Shown here in pieces: positions 26,897 to 34,368 of a stretch of DNA of 64,000 bases. The position numbers were made by a program, and so were the translations under genes. Under the pieces are notes generated by a model, which was not told the origin of the DNA, ran no database searches, and saw only the letters and a list, made by a program, of their open reading frames with translations. Positions within the stretch are counted from its first letter, which is position 1. Every line of letters begins with the position of its first letter. The stretch is from MPNO01 sp965205995 (GTDB lineage Bacteria; Pseudomonadota; Alphaproteobacteria; MPNO01), in assembly GCA_965205995.1 (NCBI GenBank), contig OZ242200.1, positions 930,001 to 994,000 of the forward strand. The letters run 5' to 3'.

Positions 26897-27807
26897 CCGT
26901 CGTCGCCCGGCTGGGGCGGGATGTGCTGCTGGGCGGCGACGACACCGCGGCGGATGTCGCGGGTGCGGGTGAACAGCAATTCGAGCGCCGCCCCGTCGCC
27001 GACGCGCACCGCCCGCTGAAGCGCCGACAGGTCCTCGGTGAAGCGGCCCAGCATTTCGAGCACGGCGTCCCGGTTGTTGAGGAAGACGTCGCGCCACATC
27101 ACCGGGTCGGACCCCGCGATCCGGGTGAAATCGCGAAAACCCGCGGCCGAGTACTTGATCACCTCGGACTTCAGATGCTCCTCCAGATCGGTCGCCGTGC
27201 CGACGATCGTGTAGGCGATCAGATGCGGGATGTGCGAGGTGATCGCCAGCACGTTGTCATGGTGCGCCGCATCCATCCTGGCGATCATGCTGCCGGCGCG
27301 GCGCCACAGCTCCGACACAAGCTCGATCGCGCCCTCGTCGGTTCCCGGCGGCGGGGTGATCAGGAACCAGCGCCCTTCGAACAGCGTGTCGAACCCGGCC
27401 TCCGGACCGGTGTTCTCGGTCCCGGCGATCGGATGGCCGGGGACGAAGTGAACGCCTTCCGGGAGATGCGGGAGCACGGATTCGAGCACCGCGCGCTTGA
27501 CCGAGCCGACATCGGAGACGATGGCGCCCGGCTTGAGGCTGGGGGCGATGGCGCGGGCGATCGCGCCATAGCTGCCGATGGGCGTGCAGATCACCACGAG
27601 ATCGGCGCCCGCCGCCGCCTCGGATGGGTCGTGGGTGGTGGAGTGGACGATTCCGAGCCGGCGGGCGGCCTCGAGGGTCTCGGCGCGGCGCGCGCAGCCG
27701 ACGATGTGGTTGGCGAGGCCGTCGCGCCTGACCACGCGGGCCAGCGAAGAGCCGATCAGCCCGATTCCGATCAGGGCGATCCGTTCGAACAGGACCCCAT
27801 TCGCCAT
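26893..27807 (-). CDS. tyrA: prephenate/arogenate dehydrogenase
   Basis: A 304-residue NAD(P)-dependent dehydrogenase of tyrosine synthesis. The Rossmann motif IALIGIGLIGSSLARVV lies at residues 10-26. VICTPIGSYGAI, VSDVGSVKRAV and the substrate motif FVPGHPIAGTENTGPEAG with its catalytic His (about residue 126) follow. HHDNVLAITSHIPHLIAY in the helical C-terminal domain carries the second conserved His. There is no ACT or chorismate-mutase domain. It is 3 bp downstream of hisC, in a minus-strand operon with the chorismate-mutase protein: together they turn chorismate into tyrosine. Confidence 0.93.
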   Translation of the reverse strand: MANGVLFERIALIGIGLIGSSLARVVRRDGLANHIVGCARRAETLEAARRLGIVHSTTHDPSEAAAGADLVVICTPIGSYGAIARAIAPSLKPGAIVSDVGSVKRAVLESVLPHLPEGVHFVPGHPIAGTENTGPEAGFDTLFEGRWFLITPPPGTDEGAIELVSELWRRAGSMIARMDAAHHDNVLAITSHIPHLIAYTIVGTATDLEEHLKSEVIKYSAAGFRDFTRIAGSDPVMWRDVFLNNRDAVLEMLGRFTEDLSALQRAVRVGDGAALELLFTRTRDIRRGVVAAQQHIPPQPGDDG

Positions 27808-27810
27808 CGG

Positions 27811-28899
27811 TCAGCCCGCAAAGGCCTCGATCGCGTCGACGAGGGCCCGCATTTCGTCCTCCAGCCCGAGGGTGATCCGAAGATGGTTCGGCAGGCGGTT
27901 GCCGGCGGCGGCGCGCGGGATCAGGCCGTGGCGCGCGAGATGGGCGAGCCCGGCCCGGGCGTTGCGGCCCTCCTCCTCGGGGAACTCGACGAGGACGAAA
28001 TTGCCGATGCTCGGCGTCACCTTCAGGCCGGTGGCCGCGATCCGCTCGGAGACCCAGGGGAGCCAGGCCGCGTTGTGGTCGCGCGACCGGGCGAGGAAAT
28101 CGGTGTCCTTGACGGCGGCAATCCCCGCCGCCTGCGCCGGCGCGGCGACGCTGAACGGTGAGCGGATGCGATTGAGCACGTCGGCAATGGGTTCCGGACA
28201 ATAGGCCCAGCCGAGCCGGGCGCCGCCGAGCCCGTAGATTTTCGAGAAGGTGCGCGTCATCACCGTGTTCCGGCCGCGATCGACCAGCGACACCCCGGCC
28301 GTATAGTCGTTGCGCGTCACGTATTCGGCATAGGCGGAATCGATCACCAGCAGCACGTCATCCGCCAGCCCCTCGCGCAGGCGCACCAGGCCCTCCTCGG
28401 GTATGTAGGTGCCGGTCGGGTTGTTGGGGTTGGCGATATAGACGATCCGGGTTTTGGGCGTCACCGCGGCCAGCAGGGCATCGACATCGGCGGTGAGGTC
28501 GCGTTCCGGCGTCTCGACCACCTCGGCGCCGACGCTGAACCCGATGAGCCGGTACATGACGAAGGCGTGGACATGGGTCAGCACCTGGTCGCCGGGCCCG
28601 GCATAGCCGCGCGCCAGCAAAGTAAGCAGCTCGTCCGAGCCGGAGCCGCAGACGATGCGCCCCGGATCGAGCCCGTGGGCCGCGCCGATCGCCTCGCGCA
28701 GCGCCACGGATCCGCCATCGGGGTAGCGGTGGATGTCGGCCGCGGTCTCGGCCAAAGCGCGCATCGCCGCCGGGCTCGGTCCCAGGGCGCCTTCGTTCGA
28801 CGACAGCTTGATCACCCGCGCGCGGCCCGGGATCGATGACTCTCCGGGAACGTAAGCCGCGATTTTGAGGATGCCTGGCCGGGGGGCGGGCCCGCTCAC
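27811..28899 (-). CDS. hisC: histidinol-phosphate/aromatic aminotransferase
   Basis: A 362-residue fold-type I PLP aminotransferase. KLSSNEGALGPSP at about 26-38, SGSDELLTLLARGY, IVYIANPNNPTGTYI (the Asn contacting PLP), VIDSAYAEYV, and TFSKIYGLGGARLGW with the Schiff-base Lys at about 220 are all present. In alphaproteobacteria this HisC in the tyrA-chorismate mutase operon also serves phenylalanine and tyrosine synthesis, so the symbol reflects family rather than exclusive role. The start is a GTG whose GTGA overlaps the upstream stop, indicating translational coupling. Confidence 0.9.
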   Translation of the reverse strand: MSGPAPRPGILKIAAYVPGESSIPGRARVIKLSSNEGALGPSPAAMRALAETAADIHRYPDGGSVALREAIGAAHGLDPGRIVCGSGSDELLTLLARGYAGPGDQVLTHVHAFVMYRLIGFSVGAEVVETPERDLTADVDALLAAVTPKTRIVYIANPNNPTGTYIPEEGLVRLREGLADDVLLVIDSAYAEYVTRNDYTAGVSLVDRGRNTVMTRTFSKIYGLGGARLGWAYCPEPIADVLNRIRSPFSVAAPAQAAGIAAVKDTDFLARSRDHNAAWLPWVSERIAATGLKVTPSIGNFVLVEFPEEEGRNARAGLAHLARHGLIPRAAAGNRLPNHLRITLGLEDEMRALVDAIEAFAG

Positions 28900-29807
28900 G
28901 GCCGGCTGCCGCCGCTGCGGGCGTCGATGTCGCTGGCGGCGAAGGGCTCGGCATAGGAGCCCAGCACGCGAACCGCCGCCGCGTCGTCCCCGCCGATTTC
29001 CTCGGCGATGGCGGCGATCCTGTCGTCCCCCTGTTCGACGAAACCGTCGACCTCGAGCAGGAACAGCGTGGCGTCGGGGTCGACATCGTCCTGATGGGCC
29101 AGTGTCAGCCGCGATGCGAGCCCGCGGGACTTGAACGCGCCGTGAACCCGCGCGCGGCTGGTGTTGCTGCCGGACTCGACGACGACGAAGCTGCGATCGC
29201 GCGCGGTCGGCTCCGGCGCCTGCATGGCGATGACCAGGGAGTCGTGATCGGCGCCCGACAGCCGCCGCATCGGCACGAAGGGGAGCCGGGCCACGATCGA
29301 CGGGCGGCCGGCGCCCGGGACCCTGGCGCCATATTGCAACAAGCGCGGCCACCAGGGGGTCTCCTGACCGTCGGTGGGGAATGGCAGGACCCCCACCGTC
29401 GCATCGCCCTGGGTCACCGCGATGAACACGCCGGTGACGGTTCCGTGCAGCGAGATCGGAGCCGCGGCGCCGAAATGGGTCTCGGCGATTTCGCAACGAG
29501 GGTCCGATTCCTCGGCGCCATAGACCGCCACCACGAAGTCTTCCTGCAGTCCCAGGCTCGCCGAAATGATCTGCCGCCAGATCAGCAGCAAGGAAACGAG
29601 CGGAAACTCGCCATCATGGCGGTCGGCCAGGCGCTGCAGAATCTCCGCCTCCCGGCCGGGCCGGTAGGCGGGCGCGGCGGAACCGGATTTGGCATCGGCC
29701 ACGGACCCGACCAGCGCGCTGCGCTCCATCAACAGACCGTGCAGACGATCGTCGATGGCGTCGATGCGCTTTCTCACCTCGGCAAGCGACTCCTTGGAAT
29801 GAGCCAT
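28896..29807 (-). CDS. chorismate mutase with degenerate prephenate-dehydratase/ACT-like region
   Basis: 303 residues. Residues 5-90 are an AroQ chorismate mutase domain: LAEVRKRIDAIDDRLHGLLM with its active-site Arg, VADAKSG with the Lys, YRPGREAEIL and LIWRQIISASLGLQ. The remaining 200 residues have the length of a prephenate dehydratase plus ACT region; LFLLEVDGFVEQGDDRIAAI and VRVLGSYAEP near the end look like ACT. The dehydratase TRF active-site motif is not seen: the matching region reads GSNTSRARV. It therefore probably makes prephenate, with dehydratase activity unlikely or regulatory. It heads the tyrosine operon and is divergent from metX across 186 bp. Confidence 0.85.
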   Translation of the reverse strand: MAHSKESLAEVRKRIDAIDDRLHGLLMERSALVGSVADAKSGSAAPAYRPGREAEILQRLADRHDGEFPLVSLLLIWRQIISASLGLQEDFVVAVYGAEESDPRCEIAETHFGAAAPISLHGTVTGVFIAVTQGDATVGVLPFPTDGQETPWWPRLLQYGARVPGAGRPSIVARLPFVPMRRLSGADHDSLVIAMQAPEPTARDRSFVVVESGSNTSRARVHGAFKSRGLASRLTLAHQDDVDPDATLFLLEVDGFVEQGDDRIAAIAEEIGGDDAAAVRVLGSYAEPFAASDIDARSGGSRP

Positions 29808-29993
29808 GGCGGTCTGGTCTAACCCCGTCGCCTATGAATTTGTATTTGCCGTCGGCCGGACGAATTCATGCCGTATTTGTGGCGACTTATAACCAGCCCC
29901 CGCATTGGTTACAATCGGCGCCGCCACCGCCGGGCGTTGCCCGGGGTGACATAGCCGCGGTTGCCGGTTCTTCGAGGATTCGAGACTGAGCTC

Positions 29994-31169
29994 ATGAACC
30001 CCGTACAGCTCAATCGCTGGACGTCGCTGTTGCAGGCGGACATGCCGGGCACGCATGTCCGCCTGGCGACCGAGGAGCCGCTGCTTCTCGATTGCGGCGT
30101 CGCGCTGGGGCCGGTCACGGTCGCCTTCCGGACCTACGGAACGCTGAACGCCGAACGCTCGAACGCGATCCTGGTGTGCCACGCGCTGAGCGGCGACCAG
30201 TTCGTCGCCGAGCCCCACCCGGTCACCGGCAAGCCGGGCTGGTGGGACCGGCTGGTCGGGCCGGGCAAGGTGCTCGACACGGACCGCTACTTCATCATTT
30301 GCTCCAACGTGCTGGGCGGGTGCATGGGGACCACCGGACCGATGGACCCCAACCCGGAAACCGGCGAGCCCTACGGTCTCGATTTCCCGGTGATCACCAT
30401 CGGCGACATGGTGCGGGTCCAGGCGCTGCTGCTCGACCGCCTCGGGATCGAGCAGCTGTTCTGCGTGACCGGCGGCTCGATGGGCGGGATGCAGGTGCTC
30501 GAATGGGCGGCGCGCTATCCCGAACGGGTATTCGCGGCGGTGCCGATCGCCGCGGCGGCGCGCCACTCGTCGCAGAACATCGCGTTCAACGAAGTCGCGC
30601 GCCAGGCCATCATGGCCGATCCCGACTGGTGCCAGGGCAACTATCTGCGCCACGGCAAGGTGCCGACCCGCGGCCTCGCGGTGGCCCGCATGGCGGCCCA
30701 TATCACCTATTTGTCGGACTCGGCGCTGCACCGCAAGTTCGGCCGCCGGCTGCAGGGCCGGGACGCGCTGAGCTTCGGTTTCGACGCCGACTTCCAGGTG
30801 GAGAGCTATCTGCGCCACCAGGGCAGCACCTTCGTCGAACGCTTCGATGCCAACTCCTATCTCTACATCACCCGCGCGATGGACTATTTCGACATCGCGG
30901 CGGAGCATGGCGGGGCGCTGTCCAAGGCCTTCGCCGGCACCCCGGTCAGGTTCTGCCTGTTCTCCTTCACCAGCGACTGGCTGTTTCCGACGAACGAAAG
31001 CCGCGAGGTGGTGAGGGCGCTCAACTCGGTCGCCGCCAATGTCAGCTTCGTCGAGGTGAAGACCGACAAGGGGCACGATGCCTTCCTGCTCGACGAGCCC
31101 GAGTTCGCGATCACGTTCCGGGGCTTTCTCGACGGCGCGGGGAGGCACCGGGGCCTCGCGGAGCGATGA
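29994..31169 (+). CDS. metX: homoserine O-acyltransferase
   Basis: A 391-residue alpha/beta-hydrolase acyltransferase of methionine synthesis. The oxyanion/entry motif ILVCHALSGDQFV lies near 56, the nucleophile Ser162 is in VTGGSMGGMQ, and the acid and base are in SDWLFPTNES and TDKGHDAFLLD. Length and layout match MetX; whether it transfers acetyl or succinyl cannot be decided by eye. The ATG at 29994 is used because homology starts just after (VQLNRWTSLL). Its TGA overlaps the metW start by 2 bp. A GC hairpin (about 29930-29944) lies in the leader, but no known SAM riboswitch pattern was found. Confidence 0.93.
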   Translation: MNPVQLNRWTSLLQADMPGTHVRLATEEPLLLDCGVALGPVTVAFRTYGTLNAERSNAILVCHALSGDQFVAEPHPVTGKPGWWDRLVGPGKVLDTDRYFIICSNVLGGCMGTTGPMDPNPETGEPYGLDFPVITIGDMVRVQALLLDRLGIEQLFCVTGGSMGGMQVLEWAARYPERVFAAVPIAAAARHSSQNIAFNEVARQAIMADPDWCQGNYLRHGKVPTRGLAVARMAAHITYLSDSALHRKFGRRLQGRDALSFGFDADFQVESYLRHQGSTFVERFDANSYLYITRAMDYFDIAAEHGGALSKAFAGTPVRFCLFSFTSDWLFPTNESREVVRALNSVAANVSFVEVKTDKGHDAFLLDEPEFAITFRGFLDGAGRHRGLAER

Positions 31170-31816
31170 CCGCCGGGCCGACCGGGGCTCCGGCACCGGC
31201 GATCCGCCGCGATCTCCAGATCATCGCCGACATGATCGAGCCGGGCTCGCGGGTGCTCGATATCGGCTGCGGCGACGGCGAACTCCTCTATCACCTGGTG
31301 AATTTCAAGGATGTCGACGCGCGCGGGATCGAACTCAGCCAGGACGGGGTGAATGCCTGCGTGGTGCGCGGGCTGTCGGTGATCCAGGGGGACGCCGACA
31401 CCGATCTGGCCGATTACCCGCCGGGCGCGTTCGACTACGCGGTGATGAGCCAGACCCTCCAGGCCACGCGGGCGCCGCGCGATCTTCTGGGCCAGCTTCT
31501 GCGGATCGCGACGCGGGTGGTCGTTTCCTTCACCAATTTCGGCCAGCTCGGCACGCGCTGGCGGCTGGTATGGGAGGGGCGCATGCCGGTGATCGGCGTG
31601 GCGGGCGAGCGCTGGTACGATACCGCGAATATCCACCTCTGCACGATCCGCGACTTCCAGGAGCTGTGCCAGGATTTGGAGGTGGTGGTGGAACGCGCGG
31701 TCTCTCTCGACCGCAGCGGGCGCGTCAGCACGATCGGCAAGATCGGGCCGTTCGCCAATCTAAGGAGCCGGGAGGGAATCTTTTTGCTGCGGCGCCAGGA
31801 CGCGTCGGCGGGTTGA
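31166..31816 (+). CDS. metW: methionine biosynthesis protein MetW
   Basis: A 216-residue class I methyltransferase-fold protein. The SAM-binding motif GSRVLDIGCGDGELL lies at about 27-41, FDYAVMSQTLQATRAPRDLL and VVSFTNFGQLGTRWRLVWEGRMPV follow, then the MetW-specific WYDTANIHLCTIRDFQELC. MetW works with MetX, in many proteobacteria as a partner needed for activity. The ATG overlaps the metX stop. The last 57 bp overlap, in antisense, the end of the methyltransferase gene on the other strand. Confidence 0.93.
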   Translation: MTAGPTGAPAPAIRRDLQIIADMIEPGSRVLDIGCGDGELLYHLVNFKDVDARGIELSQDGVNACVVRGLSVIQGDADTDLADYPPGAFDYAVMSQTLQATRAPRDLLGQLLRIATRVVVSFTNFGQLGTRWRLVWEGRMPVIGVAGERWYDTANIHLCTIRDFQELCQDLEVVVERAVSLDRSGRVSTIGKIGPFANLRSREGIFLLRRQDASAG

Positions 31817-32491
31817 AGGCATGGCGGCCGGCGTCGCGGCGTAGATCAGCTTGGTCGCTTCGGCGATCAGCACGCCGCCGAGGCGGGGAAACCAGCGCCC
31901 GCCCATGCGCTCCCATGCCGGGGCGGCGGCATGGAGAACCCGCCGGCGGCTTGGCGGCACGAACAGCCCGTAGCGCGCCGCGACGGGGTTGAACATGGCG
32001 TCCCGCAGCAGCCGGGAAAGCTGGGACTGCGAGTAGGGGTGGCCGTGTCCGAAAGGCGTCCGGTCGAGCCGGGCCCAGATTCCGGTTCGGTTGGGAACCA
32101 CGACGACGAGCCTCGCCCCGTCGGCCATCACCCGCCAGACCTCGCGCAGCATCGGCCTGAGCTGCTCGGTCGACTCCAAGGCGTGGACCAGGATCACCCG
32201 ATCCATCGAAAGGTCGGGCAGGGGCAGCTCCGCCTCGTCGGCGAGGGCCGCCAGATTGGCCCCCTCGCCCGGCCAGCGGATCACTCCCTGACGCGCCGGC
32301 ATCACGGCGATGACCCGGTCCGCCTCGACGCGGAACTGGCCGAGATAGGGCGTGGGATAGCCGATCCCGAGCACGCTCATACCGGTCACCTCGCCCCAGC
32401 ACGCGCGGACATGGTCGCGGATCACGCGGCGCGCGGACCCGCCGATACGGGAGCGGTAGAAGTTCCTCAACTCGACCACGTCGGTCCACAT
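31760..32491 (-). CDS. SAM-dependent methyltransferase domain protein
   Basis: A 243-residue protein. The core reads MSVLGIGYPTPYLGQF (a loose motif I at about 38-53), RVIAVMPARQG, LPLPDLSMDRVILVHALES and LREVWRVMADGARLVVVVPNRTG, a Methyltransf_11-type pattern. The usual E/DxGxGxG is only partly kept, so catalytic activity is uncertain. The C-terminal 70 residues (RRRVLHAAAPAWERMGGRWFPRLGGVLIAEATKLIYA) are typical of the alphaproteobacterial group found divergent from gloB. Its 3' end overlaps metW by 57 bp tail to tail. Confidence 0.82.
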   Translation of the reverse strand: MWTDVVELRNFYRSRIGGSARRVIRDHVRACWGEVTGMSVLGIGYPTPYLGQFRVEADRVIAVMPARQGVIRWPGEGANLAALADEAELPLPDLSMDRVILVHALESTEQLRPMLREVWRVMADGARLVVVVPNRTGIWARLDRTPFGHGHPYSQSQLSRLLRDAMFNPVAARYGLFVPPSRRRVLHAAAPAWERMGGRWFPRLGGVLIAEATKLIYAATPAAMPSTRRRVLAPQQKDSLPAP

Positions 32492-32501
32492 CCGGCCAGC
32501 C

Positions 32502-32528
32502 TAGAGCGTATCCGTTTTGGGTGGAACG
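32502..32528. repeat. 27-bp interspersed repeat (shared with 55925)
   Basis: A stretch beginning TAGAGCGTATCCG and ending GGGTGGAACG, close to the left end of the repeat element at 55925-55952. It lies in the divergent region between the methyltransferase and gloB. No matching right end is seen here, so it is probably a solitary half of a dispersed palindromic family. Confidence 0.6.
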
Positions 32529-32665
32529 ATTTCCGCCTTCCCCGTCGTTTCGACAGGGGCGAAAAATCCGACGGCTCGGGTATCGCGGCACGGATGGCAT
32601 GGGCCGCTGCTTCTTGCTAGTTTGCGCCCCTCCGGATGGTAACGATTGCGGGAGAAGGCGCAGCC

Positions 32666-33436
32666 ATGTCGACGCTCGAAATTCATCAGATCCCGACGCG
32701 GGTCGACAACTATGTCTATCTCCTGCGCGAATCCTCGACCGGCCAGGCTGCGGTGGTCGATCCGTCGGATGCCGCGCCGGTGTTCGAGGCGCTGGACGCG
32801 CTCGGCTGGAACCTCACCCACGTGCTGGCGACCCACCATCACAACGACCACATCGGCGGCGTGCCGGAAATCAAGGAGCGCACCGGCTGCACCGTGGTCG
32901 GTCCCCGCGCCGACCGCGACCGCATCCCGGGCATCGACATCGAGGTCGGCGACGGCGACACCTACAGCCTGTACGAGGCGGAGGCGACGGTGTTCGACGT
33001 GCCGGGCCATACCAGGGGGCATATCGCTTACTGGTTCCCGGAATCGAAAGCCCTGTTCTGCGGCGACACGCTGTTCGCGCTCGGCTGCGGCCGGGTGTTC
33101 GAGGGCACGCATGAGCAGATGTGGAACTCGATCTCCAAGTTCAAGCCGCTGCCCGACGAGACCATGGTCTATTGCGCGCATGAATACACCCAGTCCAATG
33201 CCCGCTTCGCGGTCACGGTCGAGCCGGACAACGCCGACCTCGCGGCCTACGCCCTGGAGATAGACCGCAAGCGCGCGGCCGGCCAGCGCACCGTGCCGTC
33301 GCAGCTCGGGCTCGAGCGGCGGACCAACCCGTTCCTCCGCGCCGACATACCCGACTTCGCCTCGGCGGTCGGCATGGAAGGCAGGACGCCGGTCGAGGTC
33401 TTCGCCGAAGTCCGCACCCGCAAGGACAATTTCTGA
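32666..33436 (+). CDS. gloB: hydroxyacylglutathione hydrolase (glyoxalase II)
   Basis: A 256-residue metallo-beta-lactamase fold enzyme. The binuclear metal motif THHHNDHIGG lies at about 56-65; the further ligands are in VPGHTRGHIAYW, FCGDTLFALGCGRVFEG and VYCAHEYTQSNARFA. The C-terminal substrate-binding helices (LGLERRTNPFLRAD, near residue 215) contain the usual RTNPFLR motif. It hydrolyses S-lactoylglutathione in methylglyoxal detoxification. GGGAGAAGG precedes the ATG at 32666; an ATG at 32636 is in frame but lies before this site. Confidence 0.95.
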   Translation: MSTLEIHQIPTRVDNYVYLLRESSTGQAAVVDPSDAAPVFEALDALGWNLTHVLATHHHNDHIGGVPEIKERTGCTVVGPRADRDRIPGIDIEVGDGDTYSLYEAEATVFDVPGHTRGHIAYWFPESKALFCGDTLFALGCGRVFEGTHEQMWNSISKFKPLPDETMVYCAHEYTQSNARFAVTVEPDNADLAAYALEIDRKRAAGQRTVPSQLGLERRTNPFLRADIPDFASAVGMEGRTPVEVFAEVRTRKDNF

Positions 33437-33449
33437 TCGGTCCTCCGCT

Positions 33450-34229
33450 CTGAAGACAGTCGTCATCAGTCTGGAAAGGGCGGTCGAACGACGTCGACGA
33501 ATCATTTCCGACCTGGAAGCTCTCGAGTTGGAGTTCGAGCTGCGCGACGCCGTGGATGGACATGATTTCCCGGCCGAGTACGAACCCCTGATCGACCGTT
33601 CGGCGTATCGCCAGGCCGGCCGACCCATCCGCATGGGGTCCATCGCCAACTGGATCAGTCAACGGCAGGCATTCCTGGACCTGGTGGAGAACGGGCCCGA
33701 AATCATGACCGTGCTGGAGGACGACGCGACGTTCTCGCCCGAATTTCCGGCTGTCCTGAAGACTCTCGAACACACGACGGAACCGTTCGGGATCGTTTTC
33801 CTCCACCTCGGGCCCAGGCGCCCGTTCATTCCACACGCGGAACTCCCGACCGGGCACCGCCTGGGCTGGACCCGCTGGTCCCATTTCGGCTCGCAAGGCT
33901 ACGTGATCACCCGCGCGGCAGCCCGGCGGTTCCTGGAGGCGAATCCCCTGATCCACGACGGTATCGACAGGTCGCTCGCGCGCTATTGGCATCACGGCTT
34001 GACAACGTACAGTCTCCGCCCCGCCGTGGTTCACCATCGAACGCGAAGCGAGGGGCTTCCCTCGCTGATCGCCGAGGCGCCGATACAGGACTGGGCGGAT
34101 CCGTTTCGGAGAGCTCGCCGGAGCTGGTTCCACATCAAGGAGGGGCTACGCAAGAGGACCGAGCTCACCAGGCTCGTGATGCGGTCGAAAGGACCGCTCA
34201 AGGGAATGCGCGCAATCGTCCGGCCCTGA
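33450..34229 (+). CDS. glycosyltransferase family 25 (LPS biosynthesis type), start codon uncertain
   Basis: About 259 codons. Homology to GT25 begins at KTVVISLERAVERRRII and continues through FELRDAVDGHDFP, QRQAFLDLV, MTVLEDDATFSPEF (the acidic DxD-like site), SHFGSQGYVITRAAARRFL and DGIDRSLARYW. The frame extending to this N-terminal strand has no ATG, GTG or TTG; the codon before KTVV is CTG at 33450. The first ordinary start is a TTG at 33528, which would drop the first strand and loop. GT25 enzymes add sugars to LPS or hydroxylysine. It follows gloB by 13 bp. Translation may begin at CTG, or the start may be lost. Confidence 0.7.
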   Translation: MKTVVISLERAVERRRRIISDLEALELEFELRDAVDGHDFPAEYEPLIDRSAYRQAGRPIRMGSIANWISQRQAFLDLVENGPEIMTVLEDDATFSPEFPAVLKTLEHTTEPFGIVFLHLGPRRPFIPHAELPTGHRLGWTRWSHFGSQGYVITRAAARRFLEANPLIHDGIDRSLARYWHHGLTTYSLRPAVVHHRTRSEGLPSLIAEAPIQDWADPFRRARRSWFHIKEGLRKRTELTRLVMRSKGPLKGMRAIVRP

Positions 34230-34241
34230 CGCGGGGCGCGG

Positions 34242-34325
34242 CCCTTCGATACGCGGCGCAGCCTGTCCCGAGCGAAGTCGAGGAGCCGCTACATCCCGAG
34301 CAGGCGCGAAGCGCCGTATCGAGGG
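34242..34325. repeat. REP-like palindromic repeat
   Basis: A repeat with inverted ends (CCCTTCGATACG near 34242 and CGTATCGAGGG ending at 34325) and an internal CAGCCTGTCCCGAGCGAAG shared with the tandem units at 55968-56087. It lies between two convergent genes. Confidence 0.7.
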
Positions 34326-34333
34326 ACGGCCTC

Positions 34334-34360
34334 GTCACCCCGGGCTTTTCCCGGGGCGAC
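34334..34360. terminator. probable bidirectional terminator
   Basis: A 7-bp perfect GC stem (34338-34344 with 34350-34356) flanked by further pairing GTC/GAC, with the loop CTTTT. It lies between the convergent GT25 gene and the molybdenum hydroxylase gene. Only the loop is T-rich, so Rho-independent action is plausible but not certain. Confidence 0.45.
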
Positions 34361-34368
34361 AGTCGGGC

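Noticed and set aside
29808..29993. Possible SAM riboswitch upstream of metX
   Set aside because: The leader has a GC hairpin near 29930-29944, but the conserved loop sequences of SAM-II or related classes were not found.
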